Part shown: piece by piece, positions 42,226 through 51,116 of the stretch
Layout of the letters: each line of letters opens with the position of its first letter
How positions within the stretch are numbered: position 1 is the stretch's first letter
Program-made: the position numbers and the translations under genes
Source of the DNA: Leptospira andrefontaineae
Lineage (GTDB): Bacteria > Spirochaetota > Leptospiria > Leptospirales > Leptospiraceae
Direction of reading: 5' to 3'
Assembly: GCF_004770105.1 (NCBI RefSeq)
Contig: NZ_RQEY01000019.1
Span: 186,001 to 250,000 of the forward strand
Length of the DNA: 64,000 bases
The notes under the pieces: model-generated
What the model was told of the DNA's origin: nothing
Seen by the model: only the letters and a program-made list of their open reading frames with translations
Databases searched by the model: none

Positions 42226-42548
42226 GGAATGACTCCTAAAGTATCAGAAAAAAACGTTTCACTTTTGTAAAAAGCGAAAGATACCAGCCAGTTTTGGAGA
42301 CCTATCTTTTTTTTGAAAGCGTTTTTGCTTTTCAGTGTTTTCATACGTTTGGAACCGACATAAAGAGCTTCTATCCTTAGGTCGGGGCACTAGAACGTTC
42401 GTTCTTTAGAATCATCGAATGCCTATTGTGTGAGAATTAGTCTCAGATCAAAATGCGCGCTTTCAATTTTCAAACATCAAATCTCTTGCCCCAAATCAAT
42501 CTCGCTCAAGTATGGTAAAGAAGAGCTCGGATCCTCCGAAAAAACAGA
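42226..42548. other. 323-base intergenic region between the divergent oxidase and heme A genes
   Basis: No gene is supported; the few short frames lack ribosome-binding sites. It must hold the promoters of the oxidase operon (minus) and ctaA (plus). The one clear element is a perfect palindrome at 42392-42405, described separately. Confidence 0.5.
42392..42405. promoter_or_regulatory. palindrome between the oxidase operon and ctaA
   Basis: AGAACG-TT-CGTTCT is a perfect inverted repeat with a two-base centre. It lies 144 bases before ctaA and 167 bases before the small oxidase gene, so one regulator could serve both. The binding protein is unknown. Confidence 0.4.
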
Positions 42549-43487
42549 ATGATCGCTTCTACTTATTCTCAATTCAGAAAGTTTTCTCTCTTTCTGGTAA
42601 TCTATTCAGTTTTAATTTTTCTAAATTTATTATATGGACCACTTGTCCGAGCTACTGACTCCGGACTCGCTTGTCCGGATTGGCCTTTTTGTTTCGGTAA
42701 AATTTTTCCTGACTTCGATTTTAATATTTTTATGGAAGTAGGACATAGATATTATTCCGGATTTTTAGGAATTGTTCTTATTGCGGGCACTGTTTGGACT
42801 GCAATCGTTCCGGAATTAAGAAAACCTTTCTTAGGTTATTTTATCTTAGGAATTTTACTTATCGCTTCTCAAGTTACTTTGGGAGGATTAACTGTTCTCC
42901 TATCTTTAGATCCTGCTACCGTTAATCTTCACTTATTAAATGCTATTTTATTTTTACTTTGTATTGCTACCGCGGCATTCAAAGCGCAGTACCTTGAAAA
43001 TTCCACAAATTCAAATGAGTTTTTAACAAAACAAAGTTTATTGCAGAAGGACCAGATCCCTCTATTGATCGGAGTATTGTTGATCTTCTTCCAAATTATT
43101 TTAGGAGGAAGGGTAAGTTCGAATTACGCAGGGCTTGCTTGTTTAGAATTCCCTACTTGTAACGGAGAATGGATCCCTTCCATTCCGGAGCCTAAGATAC
43201 AAATCCAGGTGCAACATAGATTGGGTGCCTATTTAGTGGCATTTTATATTCTTCTAATAAACCTTTATGGAATATTCAGAGGATTCTCATCGAAAACCAA
43301 AAAATACGTAAGGACTGCAATTATCCTTCTTCTCATACAGATAGGATTGGGAGTTGTGAACGTATACGCAAAACTTCCAAAACTTGTGACGGCTGCTCAT
43401 ACCGGAGTAGCTATTCTTCTTTTCTTGTCCATGTATGCAGTTTGGGTGCAGAGAGCTTCTGAACTTTCTAAGAGTAAGGTTTCTTAA
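42549..43487 (+). CDS. ctaA: heme A synthase
   Basis: 312 residues with about eight helices. It contains [21 protein letters not shown], the family signature with a conserved Cys pair, and conserved His in [16 protein letters not shown] and QVQHRLGAY. CtaA oxidises heme O to heme A, the cofactor of caa3 oxidase encoded divergently. ctaB follows five bases after the stop. Confidence 0.92.
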   Translation: MIASTYSQFRKFSLFLVIYSVLIFLNLLYGPLVRATDSGLACPDWPFCFGKIFPDFDFNIFMEVGHRYYSGFLGIVLIAGTVWTAIVPELRKPFLGYFILGILLIASQVTLGGLTVLLSLDPATVNLHLLNAILFLLCIATAAFKAQYLENSTNSNEFLTKQSLLQKDQIPLLIGVLLIFFQIILGGRVSSNYAGLACLEFPTCNGEWIPSIPEPKIQIQVQHRLGAYLVAFYILLINLYGIFRGFSSKTKKYVRTAIILLLIQIGLGVVNVYAKLPKLVTAAHTGVAILLFLSMYAVWVQRASELSKSKVS

Positions 43488-43492
43488 ATAGA

Positions 43493-44362
43493 ATGAATAG
43501 TTTTCTTTCAGACTGGAACCAAATGATCAAGCCAAGGGTAAGCTCCTTAGTTTTGGCGACCGCTGTGCCTGGTTTATATCTTGGTGGTCCTGCTGCACCT
43601 AGCACACTTCTGGTATTCATGACGATGCTTGGGACTTTTTTAATGTCTTCTGCATCTTTTATATTCAACCAGATCATAGAAATAGATAGAGATTCTAAAA
43701 TGAAACGGACTGCAAATCGTCCGCTTCCTGCAGGAAGGATCAGCATTGCCCAGGCCTGGATCGTTGGATTTGCAATGACTTTTGTTGCATTCGGGATCTT
43801 ATACTATTTTGCGAATTTGCTAACTGCGCTATGTGCATTTGCCGCACTTCTCGCTTATGTTTTTCTTTATACCATTTTATTAAAACCAAGAACACACCAG
43901 AATATTGTAATAGGTGGAGTGGCAGGTTGTGTAGGACCTTTGATCGGTTATGCGGCCGTAAGTAATTCTTTACCTTTGCCTGCTTGGATATTATTCCTAA
44001 TGATCTTCCTCTGGACCCCGGCTCACTTCTGGGCGCTTGCAATCTTCTTAAAAGAAGATTATAGCGACGCGAATTTTCCTATGCTGCCAGTAGTAAAAGG
44101 TGTGAAAGAAACCGGACGTTCTATATTATTTTACACAGTTTTGTATGTGGGATCTGTGATCGCATTCTATTGGGCAGAACCTTCCATGGGTTGGTTGTAT
44201 ATGATCTCTTCCGTGGCGCTGAGTATCTCTATACTTTATCTTTCCGTAAAATTATTCCAGAATCCCGAGCCAAAATTCGCGAGAGGATTTTTCTTCTTTA
44301 GCATTCTACACTTGTTTTTAATCAATATTTTAATTCTAATCGATCATTCAATCGCTGCCTGA
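43493..44362 (+). CDS. ctaB: protoheme IX farnesyltransferase (heme O synthase)
   Basis: 289 residues with about nine helices. The UbiA-type prenyl-diphosphate site is [21 protein letters not shown], with the N/D-x3-D pattern and R-x-x-R-P. A second acidic motif lies in [13 protein letters not shown]. It joins a farnesyl group to heme B to give heme O, the substrate of CtaA encoded just before. Length is normal. Confidence 0.93.
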   Translation: MNSFLSDWNQMIKPRVSSLVLATAVPGLYLGGPAAPSTLLVFMTMLGTFLMSSASFIFNQIIEIDRDSKMKRTANRPLPAGRISIAQAWIVGFAMTFVAFGILYYFANLLTALCAFAALLAYVFLYTILLKPRTHQNIVIGGVAGCVGPLIGYAAVSNSLPLPAWILFLMIFLWTPAHFWALAIFLKEDYSDANFPMLPVVKGVKETGRSILFYTVLYVGSVIAFYWAEPSMGWLYMISSVALSISILYLSVKLFQNPEPKFARGFFFFSILHLFLINILILIDHSIAA

Positions 44363-44429
44363 CTTTAAAAGTTCTCCAAACCGGTTTTTCGCTCAAAAAA
44401 TTTCACTTCACTTTTTAAACCTTTCAGAG

Positions 44430-44457
44430 TTGACATTCGCTTAATAGCAGATAGTTT
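44430..44457 (+). promoter_or_regulatory. candidate promoter of the M48 protease gene
   Basis: TTGACA (44430-44435) is a consensus -35. After 16 bases TAGTTT (44452-44457) is a weak -10. The ATG is 22 bases downstream, with AGAGG as its ribosome-binding site. Confidence 0.4.
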
Positions 44458-44479
44458 TCTCTCCTCAAGAGGTTTTCCC

Positions 44480-46486
44480 ATGATCGATCTTTCGAATTCG
44501 GTTCGCCCTTATGTCCTGAAATTATTGGTGGTTTTAGGCTTAGTATCTTTTTCGGGCTCTCCAATTTTTTCTCAAAACAAACCGGGAGAATTCGACTCGG
44601 AATTGTATGCGCAGCTAGTAAGACAAAGTAATGTGCAGTTCACAAATTTGATCAAATCCAAGACCGTACTTGCAGATCATAAAGGTTGGAAGAAACCGAT
44701 AGACAAAGCATTCGGTAAACTTTCTAAAAATTCCGGAAATCCTCCCTTTCCTCTAGTTTATAAAATTGTAAAGGAGGCAAGTTTCAACGCATTTGCAATG
44801 GCAGGTGGACAATTCTGCATTCATTCAGGCGCATTGGATTCTCTCGATGATATTATCAAACAAAAAGAAGCGGATGCAGCGCAGAAACTGGACTTCCATC
44901 GAGAAAGATATATCGCAGGAGTATTATCCCACGAGTTAGCTCATTTTTATAACAGACATGTTTTCAATAGTGTGAAAAAGTTTTATGCATTGAAAGATGA
45001 GCCCTCCGGAAAAGCATTTTTAGAAAATAGTAAATTTTCACAAGAGCAAGAGCTGGATGCGGACCAAACAGGTTTATTCTTATTGGATAAGGCTGGTTAC
45101 GGTGGTGACTTTATGCTTATCACCCTTCAAACTTTAAATGAAGTAGAACAATCTTATAAAGAAGCATTAGCTTCTTCTAAAGCTGATAAAACTAGACCTG
45201 AGCTGATAGGTTCTCATTATTTCTCCAGCCACCCTTCTCCGAATGAAAGATTGTCCAGACTCAATACGGATAAACAAGAACTATATAGCTTCTTGGCTAA
45301 GATGGAAAAAACTTTCGATGATATCCAGCTTGGAAGAAATTTAGATGGAGCAAGATCCAATCTAGAAGACGGACTTAAAAAGTTCCCGGAGAACACTTAC
45401 TTAAGTAAAGCTCTCGCAGTTTGTATGCACAAGATCTGGATGGCAACCGCTTCTAATGAAGAATTAAAATTAAAACCCGTATTGGACATGCCTTCTTTTA
45501 GAGATACAATGGTGTTTCCCCCGGATAAAAGTAAACGTGCAGTTATGAGGATTGTTCCAGGGAATGAGGCGGCTTATAATCGTGCACTTAAAGCGTACAG
45601 AGAAGTGATCGTAAAAACGGATGATCCGTATTTTCTCTCTAACTACGCCGTATTACTTTCTTATTCTGCAGACGAAAAAGATCTAGATGTAGCGGTTAGC
45701 GTTGCCAACAAAGCTTTCCAAGCAGAAGGAACCGTTGCATTAGCAAATAATTTAGGAGTAGTTCTATTTTGGACGGACAAGAGAGAAGAAGCAAAAGAAC
45801 TTTTCAATCGCCTCGCGCTTTCCATTGATCAAAAGATCAGAACTCTTGCAAATCAAAGTGGAAACAATCCTCAGATCGCTCAATATCTAAGGACTATCGG
45901 TCAGTCCACAGCTCAAAAACAACAGGTGGATCCGGATTATATTTATGAGAACTTCACACCGATCTTAAATATTGCATTGGTTGAATCTTATTCCGCTGTA
46001 GATCCAAAATCAAAAGGGCTCGCAAGCTATTATTTGACTAATTACGATTCTACTTCCGGTTGGGCAAAGGTATTAGCAAAGATCCATACAATTGAACTGA
46101 CTGCCCCCACTCCTGCAAACGAAGTGAATGCTTTCAAAGTTGGTGGAGTTGGTCCCGGTGATAAGTTAGAGGATCTTCTGAAAAACTGGGGAAAACCTAC
46201 ACGTATCAAAACGGATAAAAAAAGCGGTTTGGAATATTTCGAATACGATAACAAAGAGACTGCGTTTATCTTAGATATGGGAACCGTAGTGCAAGTGAAT
46301 GTAGTCGGAGATAATAGCCCGGGATTAGGACAAGGAATTACAGTTGGATCTTCTAAGCCAGCTGCAGAAAAACTTTTAGGCTCTAAATTCAGAAAACAAG
46401 GTGAATATCACGACTACTACGAAAAAGGAAAAGCTTTCGTGAAATATAATAAACACGGAAAGATAGATCTTTTAGTGGTTCAGTGA
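44480..46486 (+). CDS. exported M48-family zinc metalloprotease with TPR-like region
   Basis: 668 residues. A signal peptide (about 10-31, ending IFSQ) leads to an M48 domain with HELAH at 151-155 and the third ligand Glu191 in QELDAD. Residues 280-470 are helical and TPR-like. The last 115 residues hold two copies of a small unit starting with G-D-K-L-E-D-L-L-K-N-W-G-K-P and later G-I-T-V-G-S-S-K-P-A-A-E-K-L-L-G. The order resembles BepA/LoiP-type periplasmic proteases that check outer-membrane proteins. Role in Leptospira unknown. Confidence 0.85.
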   Translation: MIDLSNSVRPYVLKLLVVLGLVSFSGSPIFSQNKPGEFDSELYAQLVRQSNVQFTNLIKSKTVLADHKGWKKPIDKAFGKLSKNSGNPPFPLVYKIVKEASFNAFAMAGGQFCIHSGALDSLDDIIKQKEADAAQKLDFHRERYIAGVLSHELAHFYNRHVFNSVKKFYALKDEPSGKAFLENSKFSQEQELDADQTGLFLLDKAGYGGDFMLITLQTLNEVEQSYKEALASSKADKTRPELIGSHYFSSHPSPNERLSRLNTDKQELYSFLAKMEKTFDDIQLGRNLDGARSNLEDGLKKFPENTYLSKALAVCMHKIWMATASNEELKLKPVLDMPSFRDTMVFPPDKSKRAVMRIVPGNEAAYNRALKAYREVIVKTDDPYFLSNYAVLLSYSADEKDLDVAVSVANKAFQAEGTVALANNLGVVLFWTDKREEAKELFNRLALSIDQKIRTLANQSGNNPQIAQYLRTIGQSTAQKQQVDPDYIYENFTPILNIALVESYSAVDPKSKGLASYYLTNYDSTSGWAKVLAKIHTIELTAPTPANEVNAFKVGGVGPGDKLEDLLKNWGKPTRIKTDKKSGLEYFEYDNKETAFILDMGTVVQVNVVGDNSPGLGQGITVGSSKPAAEKLLGSKFRKQGEYHDYYEKGKAFVKYNKHGKIDLLVVQ

Positions 46487-47020
46487 ACTACCTTTATAGA
46501 AAAACCTTCTAATCAAAATACCGGTCCCGGAAACAAAAACAGCCGGGACCCAAACATACAAAAGTTCTGATTGGATCACAATCCAACCTCTTTCCGTAAA
46601 AAAATTCCTTGGACCTATAGGGGAAACTCGGATCGGTCTATATTCAAAAAAGATCCTTTCAGAACTCCAAGGAATAAAGAATCCAACTCCTAAACCGCCT
46701 GTAGTCATGGCATCCAATATTCCATGAGATATCGCAGACACGAAAAGGAATAAAAAGATAGTAAGCCAACCTGCCTTTAGTTTTGTCCTGAAGAATGCAA
46801 CAATGCAGGACATTATCAAAGCAAACACAATGGAATGAGTAAATCCTCTGTGCCCCCAATCGCTTTCGTATGGAATCCCAAATTTAAAAGCGACAACATC
46901 AAAATCAGGAAGAATAGAGAAAAATATTCCAAAAACTGCAAGTAATACAGGAACTTTCTTTTTTCCAAAAAAGAAGAAGAGCGAGATTGGAACTGCTGGA
47001 TGGGTGAATATTGTGGCCAT
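46472..47020 (-). CDS. YdjM-type membrane-bound metal-dependent hydrolase
   Basis: 182 residues with four or five helices. Family motifs are THPAVP at the start, ILPDFDVV, GHRGFTHS and SHGILDAMTTGG, whose His and Asp residues resemble metal ligands. The family (DUF457, LexA-regulated YdjM in E. coli) has no proven reaction. The 3' end overlaps the M48 gene on the other strand by 15 bases. TTAGGAAAG precedes the ATG. Confidence 0.8.
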   Translation of the reverse strand: MATIFTHPAVPISLFFFFGKKKVPVLLAVFGIFFSILPDFDVVAFKFGIPYESDWGHRGFTHSIVFALIMSCIVAFFRTKLKAGWLTIFLFLFVSAISHGILDAMTTGGLGVGFFIPWSSERIFFEYRPIRVSPIGPRNFFTERGWIVIQSELLYVWVPAVFVSGTGILIRRFFYKGSSLNH

Positions 47021-47033
47021 GAATTAATCTTTC

Positions 47034-48197
47034 CTAAGTCCTGCAACGGACCAAACTTCCATCCTTGCGAAAGAAGATCTTCATCTCCATTCCCTTCTCC
47101 GGAGCTTGGGCATGATAATCCAATTTGCATTCGGATTCAGAGGGAGAAAATGGATTTCGAGGAAGTTTTTCCTTAGGGCACCAGAATCTTTCCTTTTCGG
47201 AGCTATATAATTTCCAGTCGAAAGGATAAAGAGGATGGATCCCGGCATCTAAGAATAGATTCCTGGAAAGTTCCTGAGGCTGGTAAGGACTTCCTCCTCC
47301 GTGGACTCCTACGAACATATCCACTCTATCATCTCGAATATAGAGAGGTGATCCAGTATCGTTTAGGCAGAAATACCCATCATGGTACTTTCCATTCTGC
47401 ATTTTGATCTTCTTCTCTTTGATCTTGGAGATAAAAGCTAATGCACCGATTACCTTGGATTTATTGCAGGAAGAAATTCTGGCCCCGATCTTCTCGCATA
47501 GATCCTTGAAACTCACTGCCAAGGTGCGATATGGAAACACTTGGTAATTATACCCGGCACCCCAACCCCATTCCAGATCATAGAGCTCGTATTTTCCTTC
47601 TCCGGCGAAATGGTATTTCTTTCCATCCTTTGCGATTCCGGAACCTTCCCAACGTACTTGTTCTAGGAATGTAGCAGATGCTCTGCCGATTTCTTTTCCT
47701 GAAGGAGAAAATGCGGCCACTTCCGTTCCTGGAAATGCTTCTTCCAATGCTAAATGATAATACGTAGGATAATAAGCACCTAGATTCGTTGGTTGGAATT
47801 CCGACAAACGTTCCAGGTCTTCTTGGGAGAGAAATCTTTCTAAGGGCTTCGGAGAATGATCCAGAGACGTTTGCATGGGTCGAAACGTATGCTGGTATGC
47901 CAAAGGTTTTAAATTGGCTCTTGGGTAGATGCAGGACTCTTTAGAGCGACGTATCTTAGATGTTTCGGACTTATTGGATGGATCTTCTAAAATGACAGCT
48001 TCTCCGTGAAATACACGGATGCCATGTTCCTTTTCAGGAAATTTACATTCACAACCTTCCGCAGAGTTAATGCAGAGTACTTTTGCGTAAACTGGAGGAG
48101 AGTTTTGGCTGAATAAGGAGGTGGAGAAGAGTAGAAGGTAGAGTAATATCCCGCTCCCAAGAGGGAGCGGGACCAGTTTTCTCAGAAAAAAGAGCAA
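47034..48197 (-). CDS. exported protein with a 3D-like (MltA C-terminal type) domain
   Basis: 387 residues. The only start is a TTG at 48197, directly after the previous stop; it opens a signal peptide ending TSLFSQ. The final third contains C-L-N-D-T-G-S-P-L-Y-I-R-D-D-R-V-D-M-F-V-G-V-H, which follows the three-Asp pattern of 3D domains in lytic transglycosylases and Rpf-like proteins. A hairpin (48149-48172) lies in its signal-peptide codons. Function in peptidoglycan turnover is inferred. Confidence 0.6.
   Translation of the reverse strand: MLFFLRKLVPLPLGSGILLYLLLFSTSLFSQNSPPVYAKVLCINSAEGCECKFPEKEHGIRVFHGEAVILEDPSNKSETSKIRRSKESCIYPRANLKPLAYQHTFRPMQTSLDHSPKPLERFLSQEDLERLSEFQPTNLGAYYPTYYHLALEEAFPGTEVAAFSPSGKEIGRASATFLEQVRWEGSGIAKDGKKYHFAGEGKYELYDLEWGWGAGYNYQVFPYRTLAVSFKDLCEKIGARISSCNKSKVIGALAFISKIKEKKIKMQNGKYHDGYFCLNDTGSPLYIRDDRVDMFVGVHGGGSPYQPQELSRNLFLDAGIHPLYPFDWKLYSSEKERFWCPKEKLPRNPFSPSESECKLDYHAQAPEKGMEMKIFFRKDGSLVRCRT
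48149..48172. repeat. GC-rich perfect hairpin after the H1-like gene, inside the next gene
   Basis: TCCCGCTCCC (48149-48158) and GGGAGCGGGA (48163-48172) make a ten-base-pair stem with an AAGA loop. It lies 26 bases after the H1-like stop and within codons 9-17 of the following gene. The minus-strand tail (TATTACT) is poor in T, so it could act as a partial terminator or a translation brake. Confidence 0.55.
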
Positions 48198-48464
48198 TTA
48201 GATGTTGCTCTCTCCTTCGCTGGAACCGCCAGTTGGGAACAGGCTTGGTGCAGGCGTAGGTTCTGGGGTCGCAACTGGAGCAGCAGGACGAGGCGCCGGT
48301 TTCTTTGGAGCAGCTTTTTTCTTAACTACTTTCTTTTTAGGCGCAGACTTCTTCTTAACTGCTTTCTTCTTAGTGGCTTTAACGACCTTTTTTTTCGCTA
48401 CTTTCTTCTTTGCCGCTTTCTTCTTAGGTGCGGCTTTTTTCTTTGCTTTCTTCTTAGCTACCAT
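48198..48464 (-). CDS. histone H1-like lysine/alanine-rich protein
   Basis: 88 residues, with 30 lysines in the first 55. Repeats of A-A-P-K-K-K and V-V-K-K-K make the first two thirds resemble the C-terminal tail of histone H1 and bacterial Hc1/AlgP-type proteins. The last third is Pro/Ala/Ser-rich and acidic at the end. It should bind DNA or RNA non-specifically. AAGGAG precedes the ATG at an ideal distance, suggesting high expression. The 3D-like gene follows without a gap. Confidence 0.75.
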   Translation of the reverse strand: MVAKKKAKKKAAPKKKAAKKKVAKKKVVKATKKKAVKKKSAPKKKVVKKKAAPKKPAPRPAAPVATPEPTPAPSLFPTGGSSEGESNI

Positions 48465-48566
48465 GGTATAGATACTCCTTGTATCTGGGGAATCTTTCCG
48501 TTATTCCTAGAGTAAATTTCCACTCGTAAGACTTAGAGCAAAAAGAGTAAAACCTTTTTTCATTTT

Positions 48567-48603
48567 CTTTCATGAAAGCAATGTAAAACATTTCATAATG
48601 TTT
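48567..48603. repeat. paired palindromes between the Amt-cyclase and H1-like genes
   Basis: CTTTCATGAAAG (48567-48578) is a 12-base palindrome; AAACATT-TCAT-AATGTTT (48586-48603) is a seven-base-pair inverted repeat. They lie after the Amt-cyclase stop and upstream of the H1-like gene, so they could be its operator or a weak terminator. Confidence 0.3.
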
Positions 48604-48613
48604 CATTTCTATC

Positions 48614-50713
48614 TTAAGTTGCGCTGAATGAGTATCCTTGATCGGTAAAACTCTCTTCAGGAGAACGTAGTCGATGGCTAATTAAGAAGGTTTTGACTAA
48701 ACCTTTTCCTTTCACCTTGATCTCTCCTCTTTCTGTTAACGCAAAATCGGTTTTAATTAGTTCTGCAGTGGACTCTGTGACCTGAATTTCTCCCGGAACA
48801 CCATGAGATTCCATACGACTAGCAAGATTTACTGCATCTCCCCAGATATCATAGATGAATTTTTTAGTTCCGATGACTCCTGCGACTACTGGACCAGTAT
48901 TAATTCCTATCCTCATACGCAGTTTAGTACCCATTTTCTTGAGTTTGAATTTTGAAAGAAGTTCCTTCATGTCCCATGCCATATGAGCTACAAGCAAAGG
49001 ATGCGCCTCATTCGGTAAAGGAAGGCCTCCCACCGCCATATAAGAGTCTCCAATGGTCTTGATCTTCTCCAAACCGTACTTTTCTGCCAGAATATCGAAA
49101 TGGGAGAATACTTCGTTTAAGATGCGTACTACGGACTCAGGCTTCATCACCGCAGAAATTTTAGTGAAACCAACGATATCTGCAAAAAGAATAGAAACAT
49201 TCGGATAACTATCTGCGATGAGCCCGGTGTTTGACTTCAATTCTTGAGCTATAGAGCCAGGCAGAATGTTCAGCAGTAATTTTTCCGCCTTATCCTGTTC
49301 GATCCTGACTTTTTCATAAGCATCCGCAATCTCTACTCTAGCTTTTTCATTGTCTGCAAGCGTAGAACGTACTGTTCCGAGAACCAAATTGTAACGCTCT
49401 GCGATCTGACCCACTTCAGTGAATGGTTCTACTGGAACATCTACAGCCAAGTCCCCGGTCTTTCTCTGGTAATCCATTGCTAAAAATAGATCGATCAGCT
49501 CCGTAGTTGCCTTATGTTCCGAGATATTCAGTCCCATTCTTTCTTCATCCCCATCCACCCTGAGAGGGAAAAACTTATTAATCAGATAGAAGATCAGTAA
49601 TGAAAGTCCGAATGCAAATCCGCCCACAGAAAGGATTCCCAAGACCTGGGTAAGAAGAAGAGAAGATCTAGTAACATTATGACCGATCAAATTCAAATCG
49701 CCGAAAATTCCGACTGCAATTGTTCCCCAAATTCCTCCGATCAAGTGGACAGGAATCGCTCCAACCGCATCATCTATCTTCAATTTTTCTAAGAGTTTTT
49801 CCGCAGGAAGAACGAAGGAGCCCGCAATACTACCTATGATCGCCGATTGAACTGGAGTGAAACAATCCGCGCCTGCAGTGATAGCAACTAATCCGGCCAA
49901 GGATCCATTCAAAGGAGCAGTCGCTTCCGGAAATCCTTTGATCAACCAAGCTGCTAACATCGCAACCATCAGAGAGAATCCGGAAGAGATAATCGTGTTT
50001 AGTATAATACCTGGAACTTTTTCGTTAAAACCTAGAGTACTTCCCCCATTGAATCCCATCCATCCGAACCAAAGAAGAATTCCGCCTAACATCGCCATAG
50101 GCAAGTTACTTCCAGTTACTGTTTTAGGCGGTTCGTTTTCCGGAAATCTTCCTATCCTTGCTCCAACGATAAGAAGAAGTGAAAGTGATACCCAACCACC
50201 CACACTATGAACCAAAGTGGAACCGGCGAAGTCATGAAATCCTCTTGCTGCCAACCAACCGTGATTCTCATCAGTTAAACTTCCTCCCCAACACCAATGA
50301 CCGGCGATTGGGTAGATCACTCCCGAGATAAGAGCGGTAGCGAATAAATAAGAATGGAATTTTAATCTTTCTGCAACTGCTCCGGAGACTATCGTTGCAG
50401 AAGTTCCACAGAAAACCAATTGGAATAGGAAGAAGGTCGGAGGCCAAGCCTTACCTTCCGGAAATACAGGAGCAAATAAAGAAGTTCCTATAAGACCATT
50501 CCAAGTAACCCCGAACATAAGTCCGAATCCGAATGTATAAAAAAGAAGAGTAGCAACTCCGAAATCCGCCACGTTCTTAATAGCAACGTTAATTGAGTTC
50601 TTGGCTCTAGTAAGCCCAGACTCTAATACAAGGAAACCGCCTTGCATGATTAGCACCAGTCCTGAACATACCAAGACCCAAAGTATATCTAATAAGCTCT
50701 TTTCTAAGATCAT
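48614..50713 (-). CDS. ammonium transporter fused to a class III adenylate cyclase
   Basis: 699 residues from the ATG at 50713 (GGGGGAA upstream); 50821 would add 36 residues before the first helix. The Amt part (about 1-400) has eleven helices and both pore His residues (in GSTLVHSVGGW and IPVHLIGGIWG). A linker (about 425-505) carries a HAMP-like and coiled-coil helix. The cyclase domain (about 505-690) has both metal Asp residues (LFADIVGF, GDSYMAVGG), the Lys of EKIKTIGD, an Asp in YDIWGDAVNLASRM, and the Asn/Arg pair, so adenylate rather than guanylate cyclase activity is expected. It may report ammonium flux as cAMP. Confidence 0.92.
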   Translation of the reverse strand: MILEKSLLDILWVLVCSGLVLIMQGGFLVLESGLTRAKNSINVAIKNVADFGVATLLFYTFGFGLMFGVTWNGLIGTSLFAPVFPEGKAWPPTFFLFQLVFCGTSATIVSGAVAERLKFHSYLFATALISGVIYPIAGHWCWGGSLTDENHGWLAARGFHDFAGSTLVHSVGGWVSLSLLLIVGARIGRFPENEPPKTVTGSNLPMAMLGGILLWFGWMGFNGGSTLGFNEKVPGIILNTIISSGFSLMVAMLAAWLIKGFPEATAPLNGSLAGLVAITAGADCFTPVQSAIIGSIAGSFVLPAEKLLEKLKIDDAVGAIPVHLIGGIWGTIAVGIFGDLNLIGHNVTRSSLLLTQVLGILSVGGFAFGLSLLIFYLINKFFPLRVDGDEERMGLNISEHKATTELIDLFLAMDYQRKTGDLAVDVPVEPFTEVGQIAERYNLVLGTVRSTLADNEKARVEIADAYEKVRIEQDKAEKLLLNILPGSIAQELKSNTGLIADSYPNVSILFADIVGFTKISAVMKPESVVRILNEVFSHFDILAEKYGLEKIKTIGDSYMAVGGLPLPNEAHPLLVAHMAWDMKELLSKFKLKKMGTKLRMRIGINTGPVVAGVIGTKKFIYDIWGDAVNLASRMESHGVPGEIQVTESTAELIKTDFALTERGEIKVKGKGLVKTFLISHRLRSPEESFTDQGYSFSAT

Positions 50714-50899
50714 AGAAAAGGTTCCCCCGAATGATTCCTGACGTATTTTGTTTCGCTTATCACTGTAAATTATCGGAATGATTTTATTCGAATCTAACAA
50801 GACGCAAGCGGGAAACCTCATTATAATTTGATAAAGAAGGATGATAAATACCCCGAAAACCCTCCCTTACTTGAGTGAGTTCTAATCCCCGGAGAGACT

Positions 50900-51013
50900 A
50901 TGGGCACTTCTTCAAATCGTAAAACTTCCTTGGATCTTAGAGAAAATTCGATTTTTTTGAAGAACAGTGTTTATTTCGAACGTAACGACCGTTCTACAAA
51001 GTCTGATAGATAA
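50900..51013 (+). CDS. candidate 37-residue small protein or leader peptide
   Basis: ATG at 50900 follows GGAG by five bases (CCCCGGAGAGACT), and the frame ends with TAA at 51011-51013. The product is hydrophilic and rich in Ser, Arg, Asn and Asp, with no membrane helix. It lies 100 bases before the hydroxyacyl-CoA dehydrogenase gene. The GAACG/CGTTC palindrome sits inside it. It could be a leader peptide or a chance frame. Confidence 0.3.
   Translation: MGTSSNRKTSLDLRENSIFLKNSVYFERNDRSTKSDR
50978..50994. promoter_or_regulatory. operator-like palindrome before the beta-oxidation genes
   Basis: GAACG (50978-50982) and CGTTC (50990-50994) are inverted copies with a seven-base spacer. It lies about 120 bases before the dehydrogenase start, a suitable place for a TetR-type fatty acid regulator. 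No regulator gene is adjacent. Confidence 0.3.
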
Positions 51014-51116
51014 CGGCTAAAGCAGGGGCTTCGAAGGAGAAAAAAGCCTTTCCCTCTAAAAAGCCTGTTTTAAACAAGGATTAACTCTACAAAAACCGAG
51101 ATGTTGGTATAATTCC

